Assembly: GCF_016735695.1 (NCBI RefSeq)
Contig: NZ_JAERQD010000024.1
Coordinates: 27,216 to 91,215, forward strand
From: Microvirga zambiensis WSM3693
GTDB lineage: Bacteria; Pseudomonadota; Alphaproteobacteria; Rhizobiales; Beijerinckiaceae
DNA length: 64,000 nucleotides
Direction of reading: 5' to 3'
The translations under genes and the position numbers were made by a program. Shown one piece after another: positions 7,906-17,559 of the stretch (positions are counted from its first letter, which is position 1; each line of letters begins with the position of its first letter). The notes below the pieces were generated by a model. It did not search any database. It was not told the origin of the DNA and saw nothing but the letters and a program-made list of their open reading frames with translations.

Positions 7906-9413
7906 CATCCATCACAGGGGGCGAAGCGGCCCATACGGTCAAGAATCTCGCCGATGCCTATGACGTCATCGTCATCGGTGCTGGGCCTGCCGGGCTGTCC
8001 GCAGCAACGACGGTATCGACCCTTGGAGCGCGGACGCTCCTGGTCGACGAGAACCAGACGCCCGGTGGCCAGATCTACCGGTCCATTCTCCTTGCACAGA
8101 CAGCAGATCGTCAGCGTCTGGGAGAGGGCTACTGGCAGGGGCGCGAGATTGCCGAAACATTCCTTCGCTCGGGAGCTCAGTACGCGCCCGCAACGACGGC
8201 GTGGAGCATTGGGCCGGCAAATGATGAAGGGGGCCAGTTCATCGGCCATGAGGTCGGAGTCTCAACAGGGGGAACAGCGCGCCTGATCAGCGCCAGACAG
8301 GTTGTACTCGCAACCGGTGCCCTTGAACGACCCTTTCCGATTGCGGGATGGACATTGCCCGGGGTCATGACGGCAGGCGCCGCCCAGATCGCGCTGAAGA
8401 CATCGGGCCTCATTCCGGACGGGAGGGTGGTCATCGCCGGGACCGGACCACTTCTGTATCTCCTGGCCGCTCAGTTGATCGAAGCTGGCGCGATGGTCGC
8501 GGCGGTTCTCGATACGACGCCGAGACGCAATTGGCTGAAGGCATTGCGCCACCTGCCGACCTTCCTGACCTCGCCCTATGTCGTCAAAGGATTACGGCTC
8601 CTGCGAACGGTGCTGCGCCGCACGAAGGTGGTTCGGTGGGTCTCGGCCTTGTCGGCCGAAGGTACTGGAGAGCTGAAAGAGGTTGTGTGGACGGCAGGCG
8701 GGCAGGAGCATCGCATGCCAGCGGACCTGCTCCTGCTTCATCAGGGTGTCGTGCCGAATGTCAATTTCTCGAATGCGGCCGGCTGCAAGCATGTGTGGGA
8801 TGAAACACAGCTCACTTTCCGACCACAGGTCGACGATTGGTACGAAACCTCTATTCCTGGAATTTCGATCGCTGGAGATGGTGCGGGAATTCGCGGTGCT
8901 GAAGCGGCGGCCCTCCAGGGCAAGCTGACAGGGCTCGGATGTGCGATCCGGCTTGGCTTGATCGGCGGTGAGGATCGCGATCGGCATGCGTCCACGCTCA
9001 AGGTCCAGCTCACGAAAGTCACACGAGGCCGGGAATTTCTTGATGCCCTCTACCAACCTTCCAAGGCGTTCCGGGTGCCGCAGAATCCTGAGACCATTGT
9101 CTGCCGCTGCGAGGAAGTCTCCGCCGCCCAGATCCGGGCATCAGTAAGCGCGGGCGCGATCGGTCCAAACCAGATGAAGGTGTTCCTACGGTCCGGCATG
9201 GGTCCGTGCCAGGGCCGGCTCTGCGGGCTGACCGTCACGGAACTGATTGCGGACGAACGCAGCGCGAGCCCTGACATGGTCGGTTACTACCGGCTGCGAT
9301 TCCCGATCAAGCCACTGAGGCTGCGCGAACTGGCTTCGTTGCCACAGTCGGATGCGGCCAAAGTCGCGGTCCTGGCCGACCTGGCCGACACACACCATTC
9401 GAAGGTCAACTAA
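7902..9413 (+). CDS. FAD/NAD(P)-dependent oxidoreductase, opine oxidase subunit A type
   Basis: A 503-residue pyridine-nucleotide-disulfide-type flavoprotein. The first GxGxxG lies in 'YDVIVIGAGPAGLSAATTVS', and the second dinucleotide motif in 'RVVIAGTGPLLYLLA'. The C-terminus has a BFD-like [2Fe-2S] segment: 'IVCRCEEVSAAQIR' followed by 'GMGPCQGRLCG'. This layout matches OoxA/NoxA and hydroxyproline dehydrogenase alpha subunits. The start at 7902 is chosen for its ATGA overlap with the preceding stop; an upstream in-frame start would overlap the [2Fe-2S] gene by 140 bp. It probably accepts electrons from subunit B through the ferredoxin subunit. Confidence 0.88.
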   Translation: MTSITGGEAAHTVKNLADAYDVIVIGAGPAGLSAATTVSTLGARTLLVDENQTPGGQIYRSILLAQTADRQRLGEGYWQGREIAETFLRSGAQYAPATTAWSIGPANDEGGQFIGHEVGVSTGGTARLISARQVVLATGALERPFPIAGWTLPGVMTAGAAQIALKTSGLIPDGRVVIAGTGPLLYLLAAQLIEAGAMVAAVLDTTPRRNWLKALRHLPTFLTSPYVVKGLRLLRTVLRRTKVVRWVSALSAEGTGELKEVVWTAGGQEHRMPADLLLLHQGVVPNVNFSNAAGCKHVWDETQLTFRPQVDDWYETSIPGISIAGDGAGIRGAEAAALQGKLTGLGCAIRLGLIGGEDRDRHASTLKVQLTKVTRGREFLDALYQPSKAFRVPQNPETIVCRCEEVSAAQIRASVSAGAIGPNQMKVFLRSGMGPCQGRLCGLTVTELIADERSASPDMVGYYRLRFPIKPLRLRELASLPQSDAAKVAVLADLADTHHSKVN

Positions 9414-9428
9414 ACAAGGAAAATCCAA

Positions 9429-9773
9429 GTGACTGAGCGGCATATTCAAACGCCAATCATGCATCGCGTCGTCGTGCACAACGGACTTGTCTTCGTCGGC
9501 GGGACGGTCGCCGACGATATGTCGGCTGGACTAGAGGGGCAGACGGAACAGATCCTCGCCAAGTTCGACGAGTATCTCATGACGGCTGGCACGGACAAAA
9601 CCCGTCTGCTGTCTGCAACCATCTTCCTGACAGATCTCAACCGAAAAGTCGAAATGGATGCGGCCTGGAAGCGATGGCTGTCTCCGGAGAATTTCCCTGC
9701 CCGGGCCACTGTAGGCGTTGCCGATCTTGGCGAAGATACTCTGGTCGAGATCATGATCACGGCCGCGGGCTAA
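9429..9773 (+). CDS. RidA-family enamine/imine deaminase
   Basis: A 114-residue YjgF/YER057c/UK114-family protein. The conserved arginine of the active cleft is R92 in 'FPARATVGVADLG', and E107 follows in 'TLVEIMI'. RidA proteins hydrolyse reactive imines or enamines released by amine-oxidising enzymes. Its place 15 bp after the oxidase large subunit fits: amine oxidation by the complex would release an imine. It is likely the last gene of the operon. Confidence 0.9.
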   Translation: MTERHIQTPIMHRVVVHNGLVFVGGTVADDMSAGLEGQTEQILAKFDEYLMTAGTDKTRLLSATIFLTDLNRKVEMDAAWKRWLSPENFPARATVGVADLGEDTLVEIMITAAG

Positions 9774-10225
9774 ATCAGACAAATACTCGTCGGGCGGATC
9801 CACACATCAACCCGATACTGCTGCGCCCGTATTGAACTGAGGCCCGAACACGTCGCATGCGTACTGGTAAAAGTTCCGGTGCTGGGCCTTTCGCTAGGAC
9901 GTTCCGCGGTTGTCCGCAGCGCGCGTTGAATCTTCGCTGCACTTGGAGTACTATTGCAGCGTGTCGTTGCAACCGGCATCACGAAATTCGCCCTGACAGT
10001 GAGCTCCGCACAGCTACCTCTGGCAGGGCGTTTTCGTTTGGGCAGCGTTGACCGCACACGGCTCGTTGCCTATCGCATATGTGGGCCATTGTTCCTCTTG
10101 GACCGCAGCCGCCTCGGTTGAGATGTCCAAGCAAGTGGCAGCAGCGCTGCGAGCTCAGTGTATCGCCGCAAGACTGCCGATCAAGCACGTCTTCCGGAGC
10201 CACATGCCCGTCGCGCACGTGCTAT
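9774..10225. other. Non-coding stretch, nothing recognised
   Basis: About 450 bp between the RidA gene and the recombinase remnant. Short open frames exist on both strands but none has a plausible start, ribosome site or recognisable protein. No clear terminator hairpin or repeat was seen. Confidence 0.5.
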
Positions 10226-10891
10226 TCAGGCGACTGTTGTGCGCTCGTCCCATTCATCCTCATTGAGCGGGTGGAGGTCGCGAACCATGTGATGGAGGCG
10301 GGAGGTATCGAGATGAGTGTAGACTTGGGTGGTCTCGATACCGGCATGGCCGAGAAGCTCCTGCAGGACGCGTAGATCGGTGCCGCCGGAATGCATGTGG
10401 GTGGCAAAGGCATGACGCAACACATGTGGTGACACCCGCTTCGGATTGGCCAATCCTGCCGCGACAGCAGCTTCCTTGATTTCCTTCAGAGCCGCTTGGC
10501 GCGTCAGCGCCTTCGTGCCGTTGCGAACCGAATGGAACAGCCACTGGCTCCGCTTGCCGCCAGAATACGCGCTGGCCAGCCTCTGCCACTGTGCAATGGC
10601 CTCGATGGCTCGGTCGTGGAGCGGGACGAGGCGCTGCTTGTCGCCTTTGCCGCGCACCAAGAGCATGCGGGTGCCAGGCGGCGCCGCGTCGGATGGCAGG
10701 GACAGAGCCTCGCTGATGCGCATGCCCGAGGCATAGAGGGTCTCGAACAGAGCAGCCCTGCGGGCATAGCAGACCATCGTGGCCCCTTGGACCGTCTCGC
10801 CGATCGGCGCGGGTTGCCTTTCCCAGCCAGTGCCCCAAACCGATCCTGACGTCACCGCCCTTGATGAGAGGCCACCACCGATGAGCTCCAC
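10226..10891 (-). pseudogene. Tyrosine recombinase (XerC/D-like), N-terminal domain missing
   Basis: Only the catalytic domain remains (from about residue 39 of the 221-residue frame). All active-site residues are present: R58 in 'SGMRISEA', a Lys in 'VRGKGDKQRLVP', H156 and R159 in 'PHVLRHAFATH', H182 in 'LLGHAGIETTQ' and the nucleophile Y191 in 'VYTHL'. The usual ~100-residue core-binding domain is absent: the frame runs into the start of the neighbouring CYTH gene. The protein is therefore probably inactive, though it could be a remnant of the integrase that brought this segment in. The next features are also degraded. Confidence 0.8.
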
Positions 10892-11557
10892 CCGTTTCTT
10901 TCTGCTGGCCTCCGGCCTGGCCCGGCTGATCGAGCGGGAGAGGCCAGGCGACCGCGTCCGGCACGGCTATTTCCCTGAACATCCTGCCAGCAGCACGCAT
11001 GTGCAGGTGACAGGCGATATCGGCTACCTCGTTCTGGCCTCTCGTGGATCGAAGGGGCCGGTTGAGGACGCTGCCAAGATTTCCGGGCGCGGGCCGAGGC
11101 CTTGCTCGAGCTGACCGCCGGACAGATCGAGTATCGGAGCATCGCCATCGATGTCAGCAATCATGCTGCCACCCTCCAGCGTTTCGTCACACCGGGACCG
11201 CTCGATCTGGTCAGTGTGGCGTTCAAACACGACAAGGCAGCGGGACAATTCCAGCCGCCGGCCTGGTTCGGTCCTGAGGTCTCGGCGGATCCGAGCTACC
11301 GGCTGCGTGCCATCGCCCTCGACGGGCTGCCCTCCGTGCCGGACGTGGAGGTGTCGAATGCGGCCCTCCACAGCCTGCTCGACGCCCTGGATCACCGGGA
11401 TCAGGGGGCCGAACCGCACCTGACACGGCAGGCTCAGGTCCAGGCACGATCCGAGGCCTCCTGCGATGCCGATGACGAACAAGAACTCGACGGTCTTACC
11501 ATCGAGGATAGCGTGATCCGGGACCTCGCCCGCTCGCTGCAGCCATCGGGGCGCTGA
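10881..11557 (+). pseudogene. CYTH-domain-like protein, frameshifted
   Basis: The first part (MSSTRFFLLASGLARLIERE..., about 60 residues from 10881) and the second part (..RARAEALLELTAGQIEYRS.. to 11557) lie in different frames. They join near 11065-11080 if one base is restored; the first frame otherwise stops at 11114. Together they would give about 225 residues resembling the CYTH (class IV adenylate cyclase/thiamine triphosphatase) fold, with alternating charged strands such as 'LARLIERERPGDRVRHGYF'. The family name is tentative because the classic 'ExExK' start is not clear. The gene is a pseudogene unless the frameshift is a sequencing error. Confidence 0.6.
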
Positions 11558-11618
11558 GGCTTTCCGGGATGCCTTGGATCGCGTAGGGGAGGGTGCGCGT
11601 CCGCGCAGGACTTGGGGT

Positions 11619-11694
11619 GGGCCTGTAGCTCAATGGTCAGAGCCGGCCGCTCATAACGGTCTGGTTGGGGGTACAAGTCCCGCCAGGCCCACCA
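11619..11694 (+). tRNA. tRNA(CAT), probably decayed copy
   Basis: A 76-nt cloverleaf: acceptor stem GGGCCTG/CAGGCCC with encoded ACCA end, D-arm GCTC/GAGC, and anticodon stem GGCCG/CGGTC around loop CTCATAA (anticodon CAT: elongator Met or Ile2). The T-arm is damaged. The stem GGGGG (11667-11671) faces CCCGC with a G-G mismatch, and the loop reads TACAAGT, so the near-invariant T55 of TTC is A (11673). The acceptor and anticodon arms are sound, so it might still fold, but it looks like a surplus copy losing function. Confidence 0.8.
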
Positions 11695-11747
11695 AATATA
11701 AGCCGAGGATTGAACCGATCGTCAGTCGGCCTCCGACGAGAACCGCA

Positions 11748-11990
11748 ATGAGCTACACCCTGATCCAGCTGGCCCCGGGCGCCTATGACCTTTTCCTGGA
11801 CGACCGCATCGTCGCCAGCGTGGTCCGGAGCGGCCTGCACCAGCCCTACACCTAGACTGCCGAGCTGCTGGAGGATTTGCCCAAGGGCTAGCGGCCTTCA
11901 CCGTTCCGGTAGATCGAACACAGTTTTCCGTCACTGAGGAGCTTTGCGCATGGCTCGGCCAACCATCCGTCAAGGCCAACAACCGAGGCA
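11748..11990 (+). pseudogene. Small hypothetical protein gene with several in-frame stops
   Basis: The frame from ATG 11748 begins 'MSYTLIQLAPGAYDLFLDDR' and then meets stops after codon 35, at TAG in 'LPKG*', and at 'PFR*'. It continues as 'IEHSFPS', with a shift to 'EELCAWLGQPSV' in another frame. The reading-through text is protein-like, similar to small conserved proteins I associate with Methylobacterium, so several disabling changes have accumulated. Function of the family is unknown to me. Confidence 0.55.
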
Positions 11991-12262
11991 CCGCATCTCA
12001 GGGCGTATGAGAGAGAAGTACCCCGGCCGATCGGGAGGTTTCCAACCCGATCGTGCCGGCGTCGCTCTTTCGACGGCATCCACCGAACATCTGCCTTAGC
12101 CGTTGCGGGATGAAGGACGTTAGCAATCGCGCGTGCCTATAGGGCAAGCTATTTTTGCTGTTACCAAACGTCTGGCTTCCAACCTAGCATTGTCGCTCAA
12201 TGATAAGCTGCTGAGGAGGTGGAGGAATGCCTCCTTCGCTGCCTGGAGGCTCGGAGGAGACA

Positions 12263-13844
12263 ATGAGATTGTTCGCTCTTCTCAAAGCGGCAGTAATAAC
12301 CGCTTCAGTCGTTACGGCGGCGCTTTCGTCCGCAGGCGGACGTGCTGCGGATCGTCCGGCAGATACATTTGTCGCTGCGTTCGCAGCCGAAAGCACAGTC
12401 CTCGATCCCACGAAACTCATCGCCGGCGTCGATCAGTATTATCTTTCCCAGATGTTCGAAACCCTCGTTCGTCCGGACCCGACCGGAAAAACTGTCAACT
12501 GGCTGGCCGAATCCTGGTCCCTGCAGGAAGAAAATGGCAAGACGGTCATCGACATCCACTTGCGCAAGAATGTGGTGTTCCACAATGGCGATCCGATGAC
12601 GAGCGCCGATTTCGAACTCTCGTTCCAGCGCTCGAAGGATCCCAAGATCTCACGCCAGCCACAACGGCAGGCAAAGGTCGAGCGCTTCGAAATCGTCGAC
12701 GATCATCATTTCAAGATCCATTTTAGCGAGCCGGATGGCGCCTATATCGCCATGTACCTACAGCTCTACGCCATTCCCAAAAAGTATTTCGCAAGTGTCG
12801 GCGAAGAAGGTTTCGCCAAGAATCCTGTTGGGACCGGGCCTTGGAAATTCATCTCCCGCACGTTGAAGGAGAATCTCAAGCTGACGCGCTTCGAAAACTA
12901 CTGGAACAATGAGCATGCGCCGAAGATCAAAAACCTCGAGATCAGAATCATCCCCGAGGATCTGACGCGAGTAGCCGCTTTCAAGAATGGCGAGGTGGAC
13001 TGGATTGATGGTGTCCCACCCGCAATGGTCTCCGAGATCAAGGCTATGATAAGGTGTGAAGACGTTCAGTACCATCAGCGGCAATCACCTCTATATCGAT
13101 TTCCCGAGCTTCGATCCGAAGTCGCCATTTGCCAAGCGCGAAGTCCGGCAGGCGGTTGCTAGAGGCTTCGACCTCGATGCCATCATCGCATCCGTGCTCT
13201 ACGGCCAGGGCATCCGTTACAACGGGGTCGGGGTCGACAGCTCGACCTATGACAAGTCGCTGGCGAACTACACCTACGATCCTGCGGAAGCCAGAAAATT
13301 GCTAGCCAAGGCTGAATTTCCAAACGGCTTCGATACGCCCTGCTACAACCTCACAACCCAACGAGAACCCTATATCAAAGAGGTTGGAGAGGCGATTTAC
13401 GCCTACTTGCAAACCATCGGCGTCCGCTGCCAGGTTCGGGGGCTGGAATACTCAGCCTGGCTCGACATGATACGTCGTAAGCCGAATCATGCTCCTGACG
13501 GCATCATCTCGACGATGAGCGGACAGGGGATCCCCAGCGATCCGGCCAATGTCTGGGTCCTGCACCTGCATGAATACGTACCCGAAAGCGGACTGGGAGC
13601 CTTCTCCCTGACGAAGGACGACAAGGCCACCAAACTCGTCAAGCAATTGCAGGGCACGATGGCACCTGCGAAGCGCGCCGGCCTGATCAAGGAAATTGGG
13701 CAGTACAAGCACGATATGGTGCTGGGCGGCATTCCGACCTATCAACCGGTCGTGACGCTTGCCTGGCGGGATAAGTTCGCCTTCACGCCGTGGCCCTTCC
13801 CCGGATATTGGCGCGGCTTCCAGGAAGTATCGGCTGTTCCTTGA
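12263..13844 (+). pseudogene. Peptide-type (family 5) ABC substrate-binding protein, one frameshift
   Basis: The N-terminal part from 12263 has a good ribosome site (GGAGGAGA) and a signal peptide ending 'GGRAAD'. It carries family-5 text 'LVRPDPTGKTVNWLAESW', 'LRKNVVFHNGDPMTSADF' and 'NPVGTGPWKFISRT'. Near 13047-13056 one extra base shifts the frame. The rest continues to 13844 ('REVRQAVARGFDLDAIIAS', 'NYTYDPAEARKLLAKAEFP', 'PGYWRGFQEVSAVP'). Joined, it is a full-length ~525-residue binding protein. Either a recent pseudogene or a sequencing error. No permease genes follow; a CoA ligase and a crotonase do, so it may have supplied an acid for activation. Confidence 0.85.
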
Positions 13845-13858
13845 CATTGCCAGCGAGC

Positions 13859-15597
13859 ATGCCGTCGCAGCAAGCCTCCGATAGTGCGGAACAGAATATG
13901 TCGAGCGGCACTGCCTATGACCAAAGACTCGACCGTCTCTGGCGTGATAACTGGCCCCTGAATGTTCCGCGGGCCATGCGCTTCCCCATGGCCAACGCCC
14001 CATCCCCGACTATCTCGACCGATGGGCGGAACTTCACCCTGACAAGCCAGCGATCATCTATTATGGAACGGTGATCACCTTCGGAGAGCTGAAAACCCTA
14101 TCTGACCGGTTTGCCTGGCTGCTGATCGAGCATGGGTTGCAGAGAAGCGACCGCGTCGCCGTATTCTTGCAGAACTGCCCGCAGTTCGTCATAGCGTTCC
14201 ACGGCATTCCGAAAGCAGGCGGAGTCTATACGCCCATCAGCCCGATGTCGAAGTCGTTCGAACTGTCCCATCAGTTGAGCGATTCCGGTGCTCGGATGAT
14301 TTTGGCCCAGGATCGCCTGGTGCGGCATGTGCGGGACGTGTGCGGCAATGTCGGTCTGGACGTCGTGTTTTCGACCTCACTCGCGGATATGTTGCCCGCA
14401 AGACCGGAACTCCCCCTGCACCGCGATATCAATTCCGAAAAGCTTTCCTGCCCGGATACAATCGATTTTGTCTCGGCACTTTCCGGCACCACCGGGATTG
14501 GGACTCTTCCGAGCCTGAGCCTCTCCGATACTGCAGCGCTCAATTATACGGGCGGCACAACCGGCATGCCGAAGGGCTGCGTGCATTCGCACTCCAACAT
14601 GCTCTATGCGGCGGCGTCCGGGCGTTTTCACGTCCGAGAGGATTTCGGTTCAGAAGTTCCGATGATCTTCGCGCCCCAATTTTGGATTGCAGGAGAAAAC
14701 ACGAGTCTGCTGTCCCCCATGTTGGACGGCAATACCGTCGTCCTGCTTACGCGCTGGGATGCCGACGCGATTCTGAAGGCGATTCCACTCTACGGAGTCA
14801 CGCAGATTTCATTGCCTGTCGATCTTGCCATCGAAGTGATTGATCGTGTTGATTTTGCGGATCATGACCTGTCGTCGCTGCGAACAATCAGGGTCAACAG
14901 CCTGATGCGCAAGCTGACGCCGGAGCTGCGACAACGCTGGAAAACCGCGACGGGTCTTGCGCCTTACGAGGCCGCCTATGGGATGACGGAAACCCATACC
15001 GGCAATTCCTTCACCGCCGGTATGCAGGATGACGATCTGGATCTGAACGCCCGGCCTATCTTCGCCGGCCTTCCCGTTCCTGAAACGCGTTTCAAGATCG
15101 CGGATTTCGACACCGGCGAAACACTGCCGCTTGGTAGCGAAGGCGAAATTTGCTGCCTCACCCCTTCTGCGACCCTAGGGTATTGGCGGAACGACGAAGC
15201 CACAGCGGAACTCATCCGGGACGGGTGGATCCACACCGGCGATCTCGGCATGCTGAACGCCGACGGCTATCTGCATTACTTCGGCCGCAAGAGGGAAATG
15301 ATCAAGGTCCGCGGCATGAGCGTATTTCCGGCTGAAATCGAAATGGTTCTCAGCCAGCATCCGGCGGTCCGCAGTGTCGCAGTCGTGCCACGGCCGGATG
15401 CCACGAAGGGTCAGGTTCCGGTTGCCTTCGTCATCCAGACGGAAGTGCCAATTGACGGGGATTTGCGCGCTTGGTGCACCGAGCGCCTTTCCAGCTTCAA
15501 GGTCCCGGAAATACGGTTCGTTAACAGTTTCCCGATGACCGGCACGGGCAAAATCAAGAAAGCCGTACTTGCCGAACTCGCAGCACAGGACGACTGA
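13859..15597 (+). pseudogene. Acyl-CoA ligase (AMP-forming), one frameshift near the N-terminus
   Basis: Translation from ATG 13859 gives 'MPSQQASDSAEQN..PRAMRFP'. The frame then shifts at a CCCC run near 13990: one extra C would give 'RFPHGQRPIPDYLDRWAEL' and run straight into the long frame ending at 15597. The full protein would be about 580 residues. It has the AMP-binding loop 'YTGGTTGMPKG', an adenylation motif 'YGMTETHTG', the hinge region 'GWIHTGDLG..' and the C-terminal lysine in 'GTGKIKK'. If the shift is real, a GTG at 14071 could still start a 508-residue protein lacking the first ~70 residues. It likely activates a carboxylic acid for the crotonase that follows. Confidence 0.85.
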
Positions 15598-15629
15598 ACA
15601 AACGCGTAGCGGCTGAGGGGGAGGGACCA

Positions 15630-16427
15630 ATGATAGAGGATAATGGCGACGGTCGCATTAATGTCGGCAACGAGGGATTTGTGAGGCTGATTGGCATAGA
15701 CCGACCTGCCAAGCTCAACGGCGTTACGCCTAAGATGCTCCGCGAATATGCTGTGGCGATGACAGAGTTCGATCGCGATCCCGAGGCGCGATGCGCGCTC
15801 ATTTATGCCGAGGGCGCGAACTTCACGGCGGGACTCGACCTTCCGAAGCTTGCCGAAGTCTGGGCACGGGGTGAATCCGTCTTTCCCAAAGGCCTGCTCG
15901 ATCCCTGGAACCTGCGGCCGCCCTTCCGCCGCAAGCCGGTTGTGATGGCTATCAAAGGAATCTGCTTCACGGTCGGAGTCGAGATGATGCTGTCGGCCGA
16001 CATCGTCATCGCCGCTAACAACTGCCGCTTTAGCCAGATGGAAGTCAAGCGTGGCATCATGGCAGGTGGCGGAGCTACGATCCGGATGGTCGAACGGGCG
16101 GGCTGGGGCAACGCCATGCGTTACCTTCTGACCGGTGACGAATGGGATGCAGAGACGTCGCTGCGTTTCAATTTCGTGCAGGAAGTGGTACCGGCTGGCC
16201 AGGAATTCACCCGCGCCAGGGAGATTGCCGTCAGGATTGTCGAGACCACAGCGCCCCTCGCCGTCGAGGCGACAATCGAGAATGCCAGAACTGCTTTGTT
16301 GGATGGGCCTGCTTCCGCCGTAACAGGATTCGACGCTATCAATCTTCGCCTCCGACGAACTGAGGACGCGAGGGAAGGCGTGGTCAGTTTTCGTGAGAAG
16401 CGGCCGCCAAAATTCAAGGGGCACTGA
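15630..16427 (+). CDS. Enoyl-CoA hydratase/isomerase (crotonase) family protein
   Basis: A 265-residue crotonase. The oxyanion-hole segments are 'GANFTAGLDLPKL' (A-G-x-D type) and 'KGICFTVGVEMMLSADIVIA'. The first catalytic Glu position is kept in 'FSQMEVKRGIMAGGGAT', while the region of the second is 'RMVERAGWGNAMRYLLTGDE'. Family members hydrate or isomerise enoyl-CoA thioesters; the exact reaction here is not readable. It lies 32 bp after the CoA ligase gene, so the two probably worked in sequence on an imported acid. Confidence 0.88.
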   Translation: MIEDNGDGRINVGNEGFVRLIGIDRPAKLNGVTPKMLREYAVAMTEFDRDPEARCALIYAEGANFTAGLDLPKLAEVWARGESVFPKGLLDPWNLRPPFRRKPVVMAIKGICFTVGVEMMLSADIVIAANNCRFSQMEVKRGIMAGGGATIRMVERAGWGNAMRYLLTGDEWDAETSLRFNFVQEVVPAGQEFTRAREIAVRIVETTAPLAVEATIENARTALLDGPASAVTGFDAINLRLRRTEDAREGVVSFREKRPPKFKGH

Positions 16428-16740
16428 CTGGCCCCCTCGCAAACCGTTCGATAACTCAGTTCGATCAACGCCTCCGTAAAACTGAACCCGCCAAGCATGC
16501 AGGCAAGCGTGAGGCTCTCATCAAGATTGATTTGCGCGTCACGCCCAATCTTGTGCCGTAGCCTTTAATAATGCCCTCGTCCCGATTACAGACAGAAAGT
16601 GGCTGATCTCGTCCAATCCCAAGTGCCTTGGTGCGCCCACTTCCGGCTGCGAGGACTTATCTTACCAATGAGCTCAAAGTATGAAGGAACTGCAGTTCGC
16701 CGAGCAGCCTTTGCAGGTCAGGGGTGCTCAGGAGTTCACG
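16428..16740. other. Non-coding stretch, nothing recognised
   Basis: About 310 bp between the crotonase gene and a small membrane-protein frame. I saw no convincing promoter, terminator, repeat or protein-like frame here. Confidence 0.5.
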
Positions 16741-16890
16741 ATGGTCAAAGCTGAGACCGACAATGACGCCCTGCTGGTCGATCACGATCGCCCGATCCGG
16801 AAAGAGCCTCATTTCCTCCTCCAGCTGGCAGGCCTGGTTGTGTCGTTGGCTGTCATCGCAGCCGCCCTCATCTGGGCGAGCAATCTTTGA
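16741..16890 (+). CDS. Small single-span membrane protein, unknown
   Basis: A 49-residue frame with an AGGAG ribosome site six bases before ATG 16741; a longer start at 16681 lacks such a site. The first ~26 residues are charged ('MVKAETDNDALLVDHDRPIR'). The rest is one hydrophobic helix ('LLQLAGLVVSLAVIAAALIW') ending in 'ASNL'. The charge pattern suggests an inner-membrane protein, but the topology is not certain. I do not recognise the family. Support is the ribosome site and clean helix; there is no neighbour with which it forms an obvious operon. Confidence 0.5.
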   Translation: MVKAETDNDALLVDHDRPIRKEPHFLLQLAGLVVSLAVIAAALIWASNL

Positions 16891-17264
16891 CGCGGCTCTG
16901 GCTCGGGTGGTTGGGACAACGAACTCGAATTCAGGGGCACTGACACGTCGCTCCTGCACCCATTGACGCTCACGGCAGGGCACCCTTTGCCGGCCAGAAG
17001 GCGACTCCACTGCGGCCTGTCAACATCCGCAGGCCATCCGGAACCATCACTGCGCCGACAGAGCACACGATACTACGAGCACGAGGCGCCAGAACAGGAT
17101 TCGCAGGGTCTCCCACGGCTTTTGGCTCGATCGGCGAAATAGACAGCGTCCTGTTCGCACAATTGCCACAAAATCGCGCTGCTCTGCACCATAGCGATCC
17201 TAAACCAGGGCGAGAGCATCGGGGCATTCATCGGCATCGTCATGCCGCCAACAAGAGTGTCTCA
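16891..17264. other. Non-coding stretch, nothing recognised
   Basis: About 370 bp between two small genes. Open frames are short, lack ribosome sites and show no family resemblance. No clear terminator hairpin or repeat was seen. Confidence 0.45.
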
Positions 17265-17489
17265 ATGCAAGCCTTGGATTCGATCGACAGCCGCACCCCG
17301 ACAGTCACGCCCCCTCACTCAACCGATGCTGCACCAAACCAGTCACTGGCTCCCAGTGACCTGCAATGGCTGGGCGAGCGACTACGAGTGGCCTATGGTC
17401 CAGTGGAGTCTCTGCTCCCAGCCCGATTGACAGCGCTTGTGGAGCGGCTCGCACGAAATGAGCTTCCAGAGAGAACCGTCCACGATTGA
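17265..17489 (+). CDS. Small protein with a NepR-like segment (tentative)
   Basis: A 74-residue frame from ATG 17265. The N-terminal half is Pro/Ser/Thr-rich and disordered-looking. The C-terminal half 'LQWLGERLRVAYGPVESLLP' followed by 'ARLTALVERLARNE' resembles the two short helices of NepR, the anti-sigma factor of the alphaproteobacterial general stress response, whose core is of the form 'IG..LR.xYddv....pP.rf..Ll..L'. The match is loose, and no phyR, ecfG or histidine-kinase gene lies nearby as is usual. It could equally be another small helical protein. Confidence 0.35.
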   Translation: MQALDSIDSRTPTVTPPHSTDAAPNQSLAPSDLQWLGERLRVAYGPVESLLPARLTALVERLARNELPERTVHD

Positions 17490-17559
17490 TTGATTTTGCG
17501 GGTTGCATATTCAACCTACGAAGCCCTCTGTTCCATGCAGAGCGAAAAGGAGAAAGCCA

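Noticed and set aside
10260..11000. Minus-strand 246-codon frame across the recombinase and CYTH start
   Set aside because: Out of frame with the recombinase, His/Arg/Gly/Pro-rich, no plausible domain.
15411..16442. Minus-strand 343-codon frame
   Set aside because: Antisense to the CoA ligase end and crotonase genes; no domain resemblance.
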